A DNA stretch of 51,147 nt from NCBI GenBank assembly GCA_023251075.1, contig JAHEZM010000024.1:1-51147 (forward strand). The letters run 5' to 3'. Below the pieces are notes generated by a model. The model was not told the DNA's origin. It saw only the letters and a program-made list of their open reading frames with translations, and did no database searches. Shown here piece by piece: positions 42,434-50,499 of this stretch (position 1 is its first letter; each line of letters opens with the position of its first letter). This stretch comes from Flavobacteriales bacterium. Its GTDB lineage: Bacteria; Bacteroidota; Bacteroidia; Flavobacteriales_C; GCA-002722245. Both the position numbers and the translations under genes were made by a program.

Positions 42434-44029
42434 ATGAAACATTTTTTAATTTTATTTCTTCTTTTTTGTTCTGTAGTGGCTACTCATGGCCAGACCAATT
42501 TTTTGCAAAAAGTGGTTGCTGTCGACCGTTTCTCTTCAGAATATTTTGGTATGACCACTACTATTTCGGGAAATATTGCTGTGGTAGCTTCTCCTGAAAA
42601 TGTGAGCGATGAGAACAACTCAAATTTATTAAGTAAGGCCGGTGCAGCATATGTCTATGAAAGAGTAAATAATGTATGGGTACAAAAGCAAAAGCTTGTA
42701 GCCAGCGACAGAGCCGAACAAGATTATTTTGGCTATTCTTTAGATGTTGAAGGCAATTACATTATTGTTGGTGCTAAACAATACAGAGAAGATGCCAACG
42801 GAAATGAATTGAATAATGCCCCGGGTGCGGCTTATATTTTTGAAAAGATCAATAATAGTTGGATGCAAGTAAAAAAATTAATTCCTGCCGATGCTAAGAA
42901 TGGAGATTGGATAGGAAGCTCGGTTAAGTTGAGCGGTAATTTTGCTTTTGTAGCTGCCATTGGTTCTGATTTTAATGCTCAGGGAACCGATTCTATTTAT
43001 AGTGCCGGCGCTATTTATGTTTTTGAAAATACAGGAAATGATTGGGTAGAACGACAAAAATTAGTGGCTAACGATCGTCATATATCCGCTGGCTTAGGTT
43101 GGACAATGGATGTTTCAGGAGATTATTTAATTACAGGATTGCCTTTTACAGAATACCCTGAAAATAATTCGAATAAATTGATCGATGGAGGGGCTGCATA
43201 TGTTTTTAAAAAGGTAAATGGTACATGGGTTCAGGATGTAAAATTGTGCGCACCTATTTTAGAATTGGGAATGCAATATGGTTCTATAGTAATTATTGAG
43301 GGTGATGATTTGTTTGTTGCGGCAACAAGCGAAAATGGTGATAATTATTCTCCTGCCCAATTGGCTTATGAAGGAGGAGCTGTTTATCATTACAAAAATG
43401 TAAACGGTGCCTGGACCTTTCAGCAAAGAGTTGTAGCTCCCGACAGAGCTGAGGACGATGTTTTTGGATTTGGAATGGCCGTAGAAGATGACTATTTACT
43501 TGTGGGATCATTGACATCAACAGATACAAGTAACCAAAATTCTATCACCATGGCAGGAGGAGTTTATTTGTATTCACGTATTAACGGAACATGGAATTTC
43601 ACAAAAAAAATAGTTGCTCCCGATCGGGTACAATATGGTCTTTTCGGATTTTCAATTGCTGTTTCCGATAGTAATGTTGTGGTGGGTGCTCCCTACAATA
43701 GTTTTGATGAAAATGGTTTGAATGAAATTCCATTAGCCGGGGCTGCATATTTTAATAATTTAAATTATCTCACTTCTACCATTGAAATTTCTAATCCATC
43801 GTTATCAGTATTCCCTAATCCTTCTAGCGGAATGGTTTCAATTAATTTTTCGAAAAAAATTGGAAATAACTCTACAGTAAAAATTTATGACATCACGGGT
43901 GCACTTATCAACGTATATGAAGTAAAAAATAATGTGCCTTTAGATTTGACGACACTTGCCAATGGATTATATTTGATTGAAATAAATAATGGCGTTGAGC
44001 GCTATCAAACGAAATGGATTAAAGAGTAG
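42434..44029 (+). CDS. T9SS-secreted FG-GAP (integrin-type) repeat protein
   Basis: The 531-residue protein has a signal peptide (FLILFLLFCSVVATHGQ) and about seven repeats of the FG-GAP_2 type: Y-F-G, then a GNIAVVA strand, then GAAYVYE and a V-W-VQKQKLVA strand. These should fold as a beta-propeller. The C-terminal T9SS type A sorting domain starts at SVFPNPSSGMVSINF (about 457) and ends RYQTKWIKE. It should be exported to the surface by T9SS. It is the first gene of an operon with an ECF sigma factor and an anti-sigma-like protein. Confidence 0.9.
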   Translation: MKHFLILFLLFCSVVATHGQTNFLQKVVAVDRFSSEYFGMTTTISGNIAVVASPENVSDENNSNLLSKAGAAYVYERVNNVWVQKQKLVASDRAEQDYFGYSLDVEGNYIIVGAKQYREDANGNELNNAPGAAYIFEKINNSWMQVKKLIPADAKNGDWIGSSVKLSGNFAFVAAIGSDFNAQGTDSIYSAGAIYVFENTGNDWVERQKLVANDRHISAGLGWTMDVSGDYLITGLPFTEYPENNSNKLIDGGAAYVFKKVNGTWVQDVKLCAPILELGMQYGSIVIIEGDDLFVAATSENGDNYSPAQLAYEGGAVYHYKNVNGAWTFQQRVVAPDRAEDDVFGFGMAVEDDYLLVGSLTSTDTSNQNSITMAGGVYLYSRINGTWNFTKKIVAPDRVQYGLFGFSIAVSDSNVVVGAPYNSFDENGLNEIPLAGAAYFNNLNYLTSTIEISNPSLSVFPNPSSGMVSINFSKKIGNNSTVKIYDITGALINVYEVKNNVPLDLTTLANGLYLIEINNGVERYQTKWIKE

Positions 44030-44049
44030 TATTGTACCGAATTTTACCC

Positions 44050-44586
44050 ATGACCGACCAAGAAATAATAAACATACTCAGAGATGGAAAAGAAGATAAA
44101 GCTTTGCTGAAGTTGTATAAATTTTATCCATCAGTAGAGTATTTTTTAAAGATGAATGGTGCTTCAAAAGAAGAGGCATTAGACGTGTACCAAGATGCCT
44201 TGTATATTCTTTGTAAAAAGGCAAAAGAAAAAGATTTTAAGTTGAGTGCACAGCTCAGTACTTATCTTTTTAGCGTAAGCAAATATATTTGGAAAGAGTC
44301 GTTGATAAAGAAGAATAGGATGGTGCCTTTCACTATGGAAGCACATGAGATAGTGGATGAAACTTTGATTGTTGAAGAAGAAAAAGCATCGGTAGCAGAA
44401 AAAGCATTGGCAAGTATTGGCGAGAAATGTTTTGAAATTCTTAAAGCCTTTTATCATGAAAAACTGAACATGAATTTGATAGCAGAGGCTTTCGGATTTG
44501 CAAATGAAAAATCTGCCAGAAATCAGAAATATAAATGTCTTGAAAAAGCGAAATCAGAATACTCAGAATTAAGCAAAAGTAAATGA
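44050..44586 (+). CDS. ECF-type RNA polymerase sigma factor
   Basis: The 178-residue protein has sigma region 2 (about 25-90; ALDVYQDALYILCKKA, LSTYLFSVSKYIWKE) and region 4 (about 120-170; CFEILKAFYHEKLNMNLIAEAFGFANEKSARNQ). The frame opens at TTG 44032, but ATG 44050 gives the normal beginning MTDQEIINIL. It lies 20 nt after the FG-GAP gene and overlaps the next gene by 4 nt, so the sigma and anti-sigma-like genes are coupled. It is a candidate for driving the TGGGGAC-N14-ACCAT promoters. Confidence 0.88.
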   Translation: MTDQEIINILRDGKEDKALLKLYKFYPSVEYFLKMNGASKEEALDVYQDALYILCKKAKEKDFKLSAQLSTYLFSVSKYIWKESLIKKNRMVPFTMEAHEIVDETLIVEEEKASVAEKALASIGEKCFEILKAFYHEKLNMNLIAEAFGFANEKSARNQKYKCLEKAKSEYSELSKSK

Positions 44587-45473
44587 GACCTGTATTAGTT
44601 GAAATAGAACAAATTGAAAGATATCTTTTGCAAGAGATGTCTTCTGATGAGCTATTGCTTTTTGAGCAGGAGCTGAAAGGTTCTGTGGATTTGCAAGAGA
44701 AGGTTGAAGTGCAAAAAATAGTGTTAAGAGGTATCGATAGAAAAGTATTCAAAGTAGCAGCTTCTGCTGCTTTTGCGAAAGGTTTATGGATAAAAAAAAT
44801 GTGGTGGGGTGGAGCGGTTGTTGCTACATCTTTTTTGATTGTGTTGGTAGTTGTTTTATTGATTAACAAAACAAAAGAAACCAAGACACACCAGCCTCAA
44901 AACAATTTGAAAAATGAACAACAAATTCAAGACAGTATACCACCTTTAAAACTTCATCTTTCACCTAACAATAAACCGCATCCACCGCATTCTTCGATAC
45001 GTGATTCTGAGCCTTCGTCAGATTCAATTCCAATCAATAATTGGCAAGAGGGAAAACCCAAAACGGAACAGAATTTTCAAGAAGAGATCAAACAAAATCC
45101 AAGACCAACTAACACTTACAAGAAAAAATACGATACGTTATGGTCGGGACAAAGCATCAAAGATGAATCGATCAATATTGTTGTCGCCAAGTTCAATGCG
45201 AGCATTAAAAACACAATGATTTTATTGGCCGATGGCACCATTCAATCTGATCTGGAAGGCTTTAACGCAAAGCTTTGGTCTATCAACGACAAAAAAACAA
45301 AGATCACTATTAACAATCAGGTTTATTTTATGAAATGGGATAGCGCTAATAAAACCTTTAAAGTGAAATTGAAAGAACAAAATACATCTTATCATTTTGT
45401 TTTCAGCGCAGGAGGAAATGCTTCTGTAAGTAGCGGTGTCGAACTTAATCTTAACATTAAAGAAAAAAAATAA
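44583..45473 (+). CDS. Anti-sigma-like membrane protein
   Basis: The 296-residue protein has an N-terminal cytoplasmic part (IEQIERYLLQEMSSDELLLFEQEL) typical of Bacteroidota anti-sigma-like proteins, a membrane helix (GGAVVATSFLIVLVVVLLI, about 76-94) and an exported C-terminal part with a proline-rich linker and a beta domain (about 195-296; IVVAKFNASIKNTMILLADGTIQSDLEGF). The 4-nt overlap with the sigma gene supports a pair. It likely holds the sigma factor at the membrane until a periplasmic signal arrives. Confidence 0.75.
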   Translation: MRPVLVEIEQIERYLLQEMSSDELLLFEQELKGSVDLQEKVEVQKIVLRGIDRKVFKVAASAAFAKGLWIKKMWWGGAVVATSFLIVLVVVLLINKTKETKTHQPQNNLKNEQQIQDSIPPLKLHLSPNNKPHPPHSSIRDSEPSSDSIPINNWQEGKPKTEQNFQEEIKQNPRPTNTYKKKYDTLWSGQSIKDESINIVVAKFNASIKNTMILLADGTIQSDLEGFNAKLWSINDKKTKITINNQVYFMKWDSANKTFKVKLKEQNTSYHFVFSAGGNASVSSGVELNLNIKEKK

Positions 45474-45480
45474 AAAAGTG

Positions 45481-45510
45481 TGGGGACATTTGAATCATTT
45501 TACCATCAAT
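45481..45510 (+). promoter_or_regulatory. Putative ECF-type promoter, copy B (TGGGGAC-N14-ACCAT)
   Basis: TGGGGAC (45481-45487) and ACCATCAAT (45502-45510) repeat the arrangement of copy A with exactly the same spacing; the two copies are 3100 bp apart. It lies 8 nt after the anti-sigma-like gene. The next large gene starts at 45697, and two tiny frames lie in between. Confidence 0.45.
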
Positions 45511-45550
45511 TAGAAAATGATACACAATTCAACTTCTAATTTAATGCTGT

Positions 45551-45687
45551 ATGAAAAATATACGATTTGCCAACCACCGATTTTTAGCGCAAAATATCGT
45601 TCAAAGCGGAAGTTTACTTTTTTAATGATTGATATGAGCAATCAAATTAAGACCAGTGAAGACTTAAAGAATTTTTTAAATCTGTAA
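45551..45687 (+). other. Two tiny overlapping frames after promoter copy B
   Basis: A 24-codon frame begins ATG at 45551 (MKNIRFANHRF) and ends TAA at 45623-45625. A 20-codon frame (MIDMSNQIKTSEDLK) starts in the TAATG overlap at 45625 and ends at 45687, 9 nt before the next gene. They may be small translated ORFs or remains of a broken gene. Neither matches a family I know. Confidence 0.25.
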
Positions 45688-45696
45688 TTTAAGTCT

Positions 45697-46920
45697 ATGA
45701 AAACATCTTGTTTTATTTTATTCAATTTAGTCTCATTGTACATATATTCTCAAGTCAGTATTCTTGATTATTACGATGACGGTACAATAAAAGAATCTTA
45801 TAGCAAAAAGGGAAATGGATTTGTAGGTGATTATAAATTCTATTATCCCAGCGGACAGTTGATGCTTTTCTCTCATTCCGATTCTGTTTGTGAATTTGAT
45901 CCACATTTTCAACCTGAGATCTACCCTTGCGAATTTTCGGTAGTTTACCACGTTGACCATAAAACTAAACGACTAGTTAATATTTGCAATCGTGCAGACG
46001 AAACAGCAATGTGGATAATTTATAATTGTAATATTCCCATCAAGAATCCATTTACAATGTATCATCAAAATGGAAATATTTTAGGAAATTTCAGTAATTA
46101 CGATCAAAATAGTAAATATGAACTTTGTTTCGATACTCTTTTTAATCCCGCCGGTGATCCTGCGGTTAGCAAATATAATTTGACAGATACATTGTCGAAA
46201 AAAAGATTTCTACTTACAAAATATCATGCTAAAAAACCTTACGCAAAAGAATTTTATATTCAAGATAGTTTAGGAAATTATAATTTATATGAGGAACAAT
46301 ATTGTGATGGGCATTCTCCCTGGGTAGTTGTTAATTCTAATTATTCATTTTTGCATAGCAGAATCTCTGGCAAAGATAGTTTGATGTTATTATCCGTTCA
46401 ATATTGCTATGGAAAGATTGATTCCTCCTTTTATTATCCTGCGCATCCTAAAATTAATTTCAAAACCTGCACCGATCCTAATACGAAATATAGAATTCAT
46501 TTTAGAATAGTAAGAAAAGGACCAATATGGTATTATGAAAAAATAGGAGTGTTCGACAATATAGAAGTTCATGGTTTTTATCATTACAATGAAAATGAGG
46601 CTCATTATGATTTTAAAAAATTAGATAGTTGCAGCTTAAGCAGAATGACAGGTATAGATTTTCTTGATGCTGTACTTTTAAAAGTGGACGGAAGGCTATA
46701 TACCGGACAAGTTAAAATAATAAGAGGACGAGGAAAAAAACCTTTTTACTTTAAAGAAGGTGTTTTTTATTTTGACATGAGTGCTGCACTTGGCACTTTG
46801 GATATGAAATACGTAACAAAGCAAGAAACGGTAATGACTGCAGAATTTAAAGATGGGTATCCTGTCCATATAAACGATTATCAAGATTCTAAAATTATTC
46901 AAGATTGTTATCAAAAATAA
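45697..46920 (+). CDS. Secreted hypothetical protein with a MORN-like N-terminal repeat
   Basis: The 407-residue protein has a signal peptide (CFILFNLVSLYIYSQ) and begins with YYDDGTIKESYSKKGNGFVGDYKFYYPSGQLM, a MORN_2-like pattern seen in YwqK-type proteins. A second unit (FTMYHQNGNILGNFSNY) is at about 120-140. The rest is cysteine- and aromatic-rich and unrecognised. Its position after copy B of the putative ECF promoter suggests co-regulation with the sigma factor operon. Function is unknown. Confidence 0.65.
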   Translation: MKTSCFILFNLVSLYIYSQVSILDYYDDGTIKESYSKKGNGFVGDYKFYYPSGQLMLFSHSDSVCEFDPHFQPEIYPCEFSVVYHVDHKTKRLVNICNRADETAMWIIYNCNIPIKNPFTMYHQNGNILGNFSNYDQNSKYELCFDTLFNPAGDPAVSKYNLTDTLSKKRFLLTKYHAKKPYAKEFYIQDSLGNYNLYEEQYCDGHSPWVVVNSNYSFLHSRISGKDSLMLLSVQYCYGKIDSSFYYPAHPKINFKTCTDPNTKYRIHFRIVRKGPIWYYEKIGVFDNIEVHGFYHYNENEAHYDFKKLDSCSLSRMTGIDFLDAVLLKVDGRLYTGQVKIIRGRGKKPFYFKEGVFYFDMSAALGTLDMKYVTKQETVMTAEFKDGYPVHINDYQDSKIIQDCYQK

Positions 46921-47045
46921 AAGATTGAAAATCGTGGGCTTCTCAGCCAGTTAGTGGACCGACTTTCAGGGAAGCTATCACCTTCATCTGAAAAAATATT
47001 TTTTTAAAATTAGAAAGAATAATGAACTAAAGGTATTTTTAAGCC
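46921..47045. other. Intergenic segment, locally GC-richer, nothing recognised
   Basis: The 125-nt gap contains a locally more GC-rich block (about 46933-46990) with GGGCTTCTCAGCC, a short palindrome-like core. No RNA family, terminator or promoter was recognised. It could be a relic of a deleted gene. Confidence 0.3.
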
Positions 47046-48443
47046 ATGACAAAAACGTTTTATCCCTTTTTATTTTTGGTATTCAGCATTTTTCTACTAC
47101 TGTGTTCTCCCTATTTGCTTTCAGAAGGAATGTTTATGGATGGATTAATGTATGCTACTGTTTCAAGAAATTTAGCAGAGGGGGAGGGCTCTTTTTGGGC
47201 ATTGAAATTCTCGGATGTTTATTTGAATTCTTTTCATGAACATCCGCCTTTGGCTTATGGCTTACAAAGTATTTGTTATTCTGTTTTTGGAGATTCGATC
47301 TACGTAGATCGTTTGTATTCATGGGTAATGTGCCTGCTGTCGGCATGGGTCATTATTTTGATTTGGAAGAAAATTACAATAGAAAAATATCATTCTTATG
47401 CTTGGTTTCCATTGTTATTGTGGGTTGTAATGCCTTTAACCACCTGGGGGGCAGTGAATAATATGCTTGAAAACACAATGTTGTTTTTCGTTTTATGGTG
47501 CGTGTATTTTATCATTAAAAATGTACAGGAGAGAAAAGTGTTTTTTCTTCTCGCTGCAAGTTTTTCTTTGGCAGCAGCATTTTTTTCCAAAGGATTTACG
47601 GGTTTATTTCCTCTTTCATTTCCTTTTTTCATTTTTTGTTTTAAAAAAGATTATCCTTTAAATCGTGCCTTTATTGACACTCTGCTGTTGTTGTTGTTTT
47701 GCACATTGATTTTTTCCGCAGTATTAATATTACAGGAAGACAGTTGGAATAGTTTGCTGGCCTATTATGAAACGCAGGTATTGAATAGTTTGGCGAATGT
47801 GCAAACCGTAGAGACGCGATTTTTTATTTTGGGTAAACTTTTTACCGAATCGTTGATTCCTCTGGCTATCATCATAATACTTGCTATCATTAATCGAAAA
47901 CAAAAAAAGGAGAGCAATTCCAATGAATGGTTATTTATATTGTTATGCTTGGGCTTAAGCGGTGTTCTTCCTATTATGCTGAGTTTAAAACAAAACGGAC
48001 ATTATTTGCTTACTACCTTACCTCTATTTGCAATGGTTTTAGCTCTTCTTGCTTTACCATCGTTATCAGCTTTAATAGATAAAATTCAATGGACTGAAAA
48101 GAAAGCAAAGCTTTTTTTATATTTCAGTATTGTGGTACTGATTGTGTCGCTGAGCTTAGTGTTTGTCCAAAAAGGGGAATACAGCCGCGATGAACAATTA
48201 ATTGCCGATATAAAACAACTAAAGGAGATTCTTCCCTCAAAAACGATTTGCAGTACCAGTATTTCTGATTTTAACAATTGGGGAATGCAGGCCTATTTGT
48301 ATCGTTACCATCATATTAGCTTGGATATTCAGCAACCTTCTACTCAAAAATATTTCCTTACAGAAGGCTCTAAAGCTTGTCCGGAGGGATATTCAGCAGT
48401 TTCTAGTCCCCTTAAAAGGCTTCGTTTATTTCAAAAAAAATAA
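47046..48443 (+). CDS. GT39/ArnT-type membrane glycosyltransferase
   Basis: The 465-residue protein has about ten membrane helices. The N-terminal loop has FMDGLMYATVSRNLAEGEG, with the acidic catalytic-type residue, and FHEHPPLAYGLQS, as in ArnT and PMT-like (GT-C) enzymes. A soluble C-terminal part of about 80 residues follows the last helix. It likely transfers a sugar from a polyprenyl-phosphate donor on the periplasmic face; the acceptor is unknown. It stands alone and is followed by a strong terminator. Confidence 0.85.
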   Translation: MTKTFYPFLFLVFSIFLLLCSPYLLSEGMFMDGLMYATVSRNLAEGEGSFWALKFSDVYLNSFHEHPPLAYGLQSICYSVFGDSIYVDRLYSWVMCLLSAWVIILIWKKITIEKYHSYAWFPLLLWVVMPLTTWGAVNNMLENTMLFFVLWCVYFIIKNVQERKVFFLLAASFSLAAAFFSKGFTGLFPLSFPFFIFCFKKDYPLNRAFIDTLLLLLFCTLIFSAVLILQEDSWNSLLAYYETQVLNSLANVQTVETRFFILGKLFTESLIPLAIIIILAIINRKQKKESNSNEWLFILLCLGLSGVLPIMLSLKQNGHYLLTTLPLFAMVLALLALPSLSALIDKIQWTEKKAKLFLYFSIVVLIVSLSLVFVQKGEYSRDEQLIADIKQLKEILPSKTICSTSISDFNNWGMQAYLYRYHHISLDIQQPSTQKYFLTEGSKACPEGYSAVSSPLKRLRLFQKK

Positions 48444-48540
48444 AACGAAAGCAACCATTAAAATTTCCTGCGTCTTCTATACACACAATCACCAACATAA
48501 ATAATTTCAGGCGATCCCCCGTTTTGCCTGAGATACCCCT

Positions 48541-48580
48541 AAAAAGGAGGAAGTGCCAAACACTTTCTCCTTTTTCTTTT
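48541..48580 (+). terminator. Intrinsic terminator after the GT39-type gene
   Basis: A stem of about 15 bp, AAAAAGGAGGAAGTG (48541-48555) with CACTTTCTCCTTTTT (48561-48575), has a 5-nt loop and is followed by a T run. A second small hairpin, CAGGC (48508-48512) with GCCTG (48526-48530), precedes it. Confidence 0.85.
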
Positions 48581-48601
48581 TGGGAATCACAATTATTTAA
48601 G

Positions 48602-48609
48602 TACATTTG
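48602..48609 (+). promoter_or_regulatory. Promoter -10 box (TACATTTG) of the rimP-nusA-infB operon
   Basis: TACATTTG fits the Bacteroidota consensus exactly and follows the terminator of the upstream gene. Transcription should start near 48616, giving a leader of about 60 nt before rimP. Confidence 0.65.
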
Positions 48610-48620
48610 CGCACCAACAT

Positions 48621-48659
48621 ATGGATTTTGAACTGCAGGGGACCCAATAAGTCCCCTGC
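48621..48659 (+). promoter_or_regulatory. rimP leader: nine-codon uORF overlapping a GC-rich hairpin
   Basis: A small frame ATG 48621 to TAA 48648-48650 encodes MDFELQGTQ. It overlaps a perfect 9-bp hairpin, GCAGGGGAC (48635-48643) with GTCCCCTGC (48651-48659), whose 7-nt loop holds the stop codon. No T run follows, so it is not a standard terminator. It lies 16 nt before the rimP start codon and could affect translation or elongation of the operon. Confidence 0.5.
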
Positions 48660-48675
48660 TTCATTCAGGAAAACT

Positions 48676-49158
48676 ATGATTACAGAAACGAAGATTCGAC
48701 AATTAGTGCAAGAGAAAATTGAGGGAACGAATCAGTTTTTGGTGGAAGCTAAGGTGGCAGGTGGTAATCGCATTAGTGTTTTGGTGGACAGTCCGGAGGG
48801 AATGCCTATCAAAGAGGTAGTAAGCATCAGCCGTCATATTGAAAGTTCTTTTGATCGTGAACAAGAAGATTTTGAATTGGTGGTTTCATCACCCGGATTA
48901 GATCAACCTTTTAAAGTTTTGCAACAGTATTTAAAATATGTGGGCAAAACAGTAGAGGTGAAAGCAGGAAATGGTAAGCGAATAGAAGGTTTACTGTTGA
49001 GTGTAGATGAACAGGGGATAGTGCTTGAAACCAGTGAAAAGAAAAAAATCGAAGGGAAGAAGAAAAAGGAAGTGGTGGTGACCCAACATGTATTCAAGTT
49101 TGAAGGTGCTGAACCTTCACAGAAAATAAATGAATGTAAAGTAGTTATTACGTTTTAA
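48676..49158 (+). CDS. rimP: Ribosome maturation factor RimP
   Basis: The 160-residue protein begins MITETKIRQLVQEKI and has the RimP motifs GGNRISVLVDSPEGMPIKEVVSISRHIE and FELVVSSPGLDQPFK, with a C-terminal SH3-like domain containing a lysine-rich loop (EKKKIEGKKKKE). RimP helps 30S subunit maturation. The frame is open from 48607, but ATG 48676 lies after a CAGGA ribosome binding site, and the longer form would include the leader hairpin. It heads the operon with nusA 11 nt downstream. Confidence 0.94.
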   Translation: MITETKIRQLVQEKIEGTNQFLVEAKVAGGNRISVLVDSPEGMPIKEVVSISRHIESSFDREQEDFELVVSSPGLDQPFKVLQQYLKYVGKTVEVKAGNGKRIEGLLLSVDEQGIVLETSEKKKIEGKKKKEVVVTQHVFKFEGAEPSQKINECKVVITF

Positions 49159-49169
49159 ATTGTGATGAT

Positions 49170-50414
49170 ATGGAACAACAAATTGGTTTGATAGACTCGT
49201 TTCAGGAGTTTAAAGAATTTAAAAACATCGATCGTGAGACGATGATGAGTATTTTGGAAGACGTGTTTAGAAACATGCTTCAAAAGAAATATGGCAGCGA
49301 TAATAATTATGATATTATCGTTAACATCGACAAAGGTGACTTAGAGGTTTGGAGAAACCGAGTGATCGTTGAAGATGGTGAAGTGGAAGATGATAACAGA
49401 GAGATTGCCTATTCTCAAGCGGTTAAAATTGAACCCGATTTTGAAGTGGGCGAAGAGGTTTCTGAAGAGGTGAAACTGGAAGATTTTGGTCGTCGTGCGG
49501 TTTTGGCGGTTCGTCAAAACTTAATTTCCAGAGTTTTGGATCTTGAAAAGGACGATTTATATAAAAAATATAAAGATAAAGTAGGAACTATCGTTGCCGG
49601 TGAGGTTTACCAAGTTTGGAAACGTGAAATCCTTATTTTAGATGACGAAGAAAATGAATTAATTCTTCCTAAATCTGAACAAATTCCTACCGACTACTTC
49701 AAAAAAGGCGACACTGTACGTGCCGTGGTTTTGAAAGTAGATATGAAAAATAACAATCCTGTAATTATCTTGTCTAGAACCTCTAGCGTGTTCTTGGAAA
49801 GATTATTCGAACAAGAGGTTCCTGAGATTTACGATGGTTTAATTACGGTGAAACGTATTGTGCGTGTTCCGGGTGAAAGAGCTAAAGTGGCTGTTGAATC
49901 TTATGATGACAGAATTGACCCGGTAGGTGCCTGTGTAGGTATGAAAGGTTCTAGAATTCATGGTATCGTTCGTGAATTAGGAAATGAAAATATCGACGTA
50001 ATCAACTTCTCTGATAATGATGCTATTTTTATTCAAAGAGCATTGAGTCCTGCAAAAATTACTTCTATTCAATTGCGTCCTGAAGAAAAACGTGCGGAGG
50101 TTTACCTAAAACCCGATCAGGTTTCTTTAGCGATTGGAAAAGGTGGTTTCAATATTAAATTGGCTGGTAAATTGGTGGGTTATGAAATCGACGTTTACAG
50201 AGATACCGATCAGGATATTGAAGATGTTAGATTAATTGAGTTTAAAGATGAGATTGAAGACTGGGTATTGGCCGAATTGAAAGGTATTGGTTGCGATACA
50301 GCCAGAAGCGTTCTTGATTTATCAGTGGAAGATTTGGTGAAAAGAACCGATTTGGAAGAAGAAACTGTATTGGAGGTAATGAGAATTCTTAAATCTGAAT
50401 TTGAAGAGCAATAA
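49170..50414 (+). CDS. nusA: Transcription termination/antitermination factor NusA
   Basis: The 414-residue protein has the NusA N-terminal domain (about 1-130), the S1 domain (about 135-205; VGTIVAGEVYQVWKREILIL), and two KH domains (VGACVGMKGSRIHGIVREL and LAIGKGGFNIKLAGKLVGYEIDVY). A C-terminal helix-hairpin-helix-like tail (DWVLAELKGIGCDTARSVLDLSVEDL) is shorter than the two acidic repeats of the E. coli protein (495 residues). It binds RNA polymerase and nascent RNA. Confidence 0.96.
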   Translation: MEQQIGLIDSFQEFKEFKNIDRETMMSILEDVFRNMLQKKYGSDNNYDIIVNIDKGDLEVWRNRVIVEDGEVEDDNREIAYSQAVKIEPDFEVGEEVSEEVKLEDFGRRAVLAVRQNLISRVLDLEKDDLYKKYKDKVGTIVAGEVYQVWKREILILDDEENELILPKSEQIPTDYFKKGDTVRAVVLKVDMKNNNPVIILSRTSSVFLERLFEQEVPEIYDGLITVKRIVRVPGERAKVAVESYDDRIDPVGACVGMKGSRIHGIVRELGNENIDVINFSDNDAIFIQRALSPAKITSIQLRPEEKRAEVYLKPDQVSLAIGKGGFNIKLAGKLVGYEIDVYRDTDQDIEDVRLIEFKDEIEDWVLAELKGIGCDTARSVLDLSVEDLVKRTDLEEETVLEVMRILKSEFEEQ

Positions 50415-50427
50415 AATTTGTTTAAAA

Positions 50428-50460
50428 TTAAAGCAGAGGATAAAACATTCTCTGCTTTAA
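50428..50460 (+). terminator. Hairpin between nusA and infB
   Basis: TTAAAGCAGAG (50428-50438) pairs with CTCTGCTTTAA (50450-50460) in an 11-bp stem. It is followed by GTTTTAAAT, a weak T run. It could reduce readthrough from nusA to infB or only protect the mRNA; it is not a clear full terminator. Confidence 0.5.
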
Positions 50461-50499
50461 GTTTTAAATCATAAAAATTAGAATATTTTATTTCATAAC

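Noticed and set aside
44032-44049. Longer start (TTG) for the sigma factor
   Set aside because: The added residues MYRILP are not typical, and ATG 44050 begins the normal ECF N-terminus.
46921-47045. GC-richer gap as a structured RNA
   Set aside because: Only a short palindrome-like core was found; no consistent fold or known motif supports an RNA gene.
48515-48540. TGCCTGAGATACCC, similar to the TPP riboswitch core CTGAGA-x-ACCC
   Set aside because: The other TPP landmarks (the 5' GGGG helix strand and the 3' ACCTGAT and CCAGCG segments) are missing, and a strong terminator follows at once.
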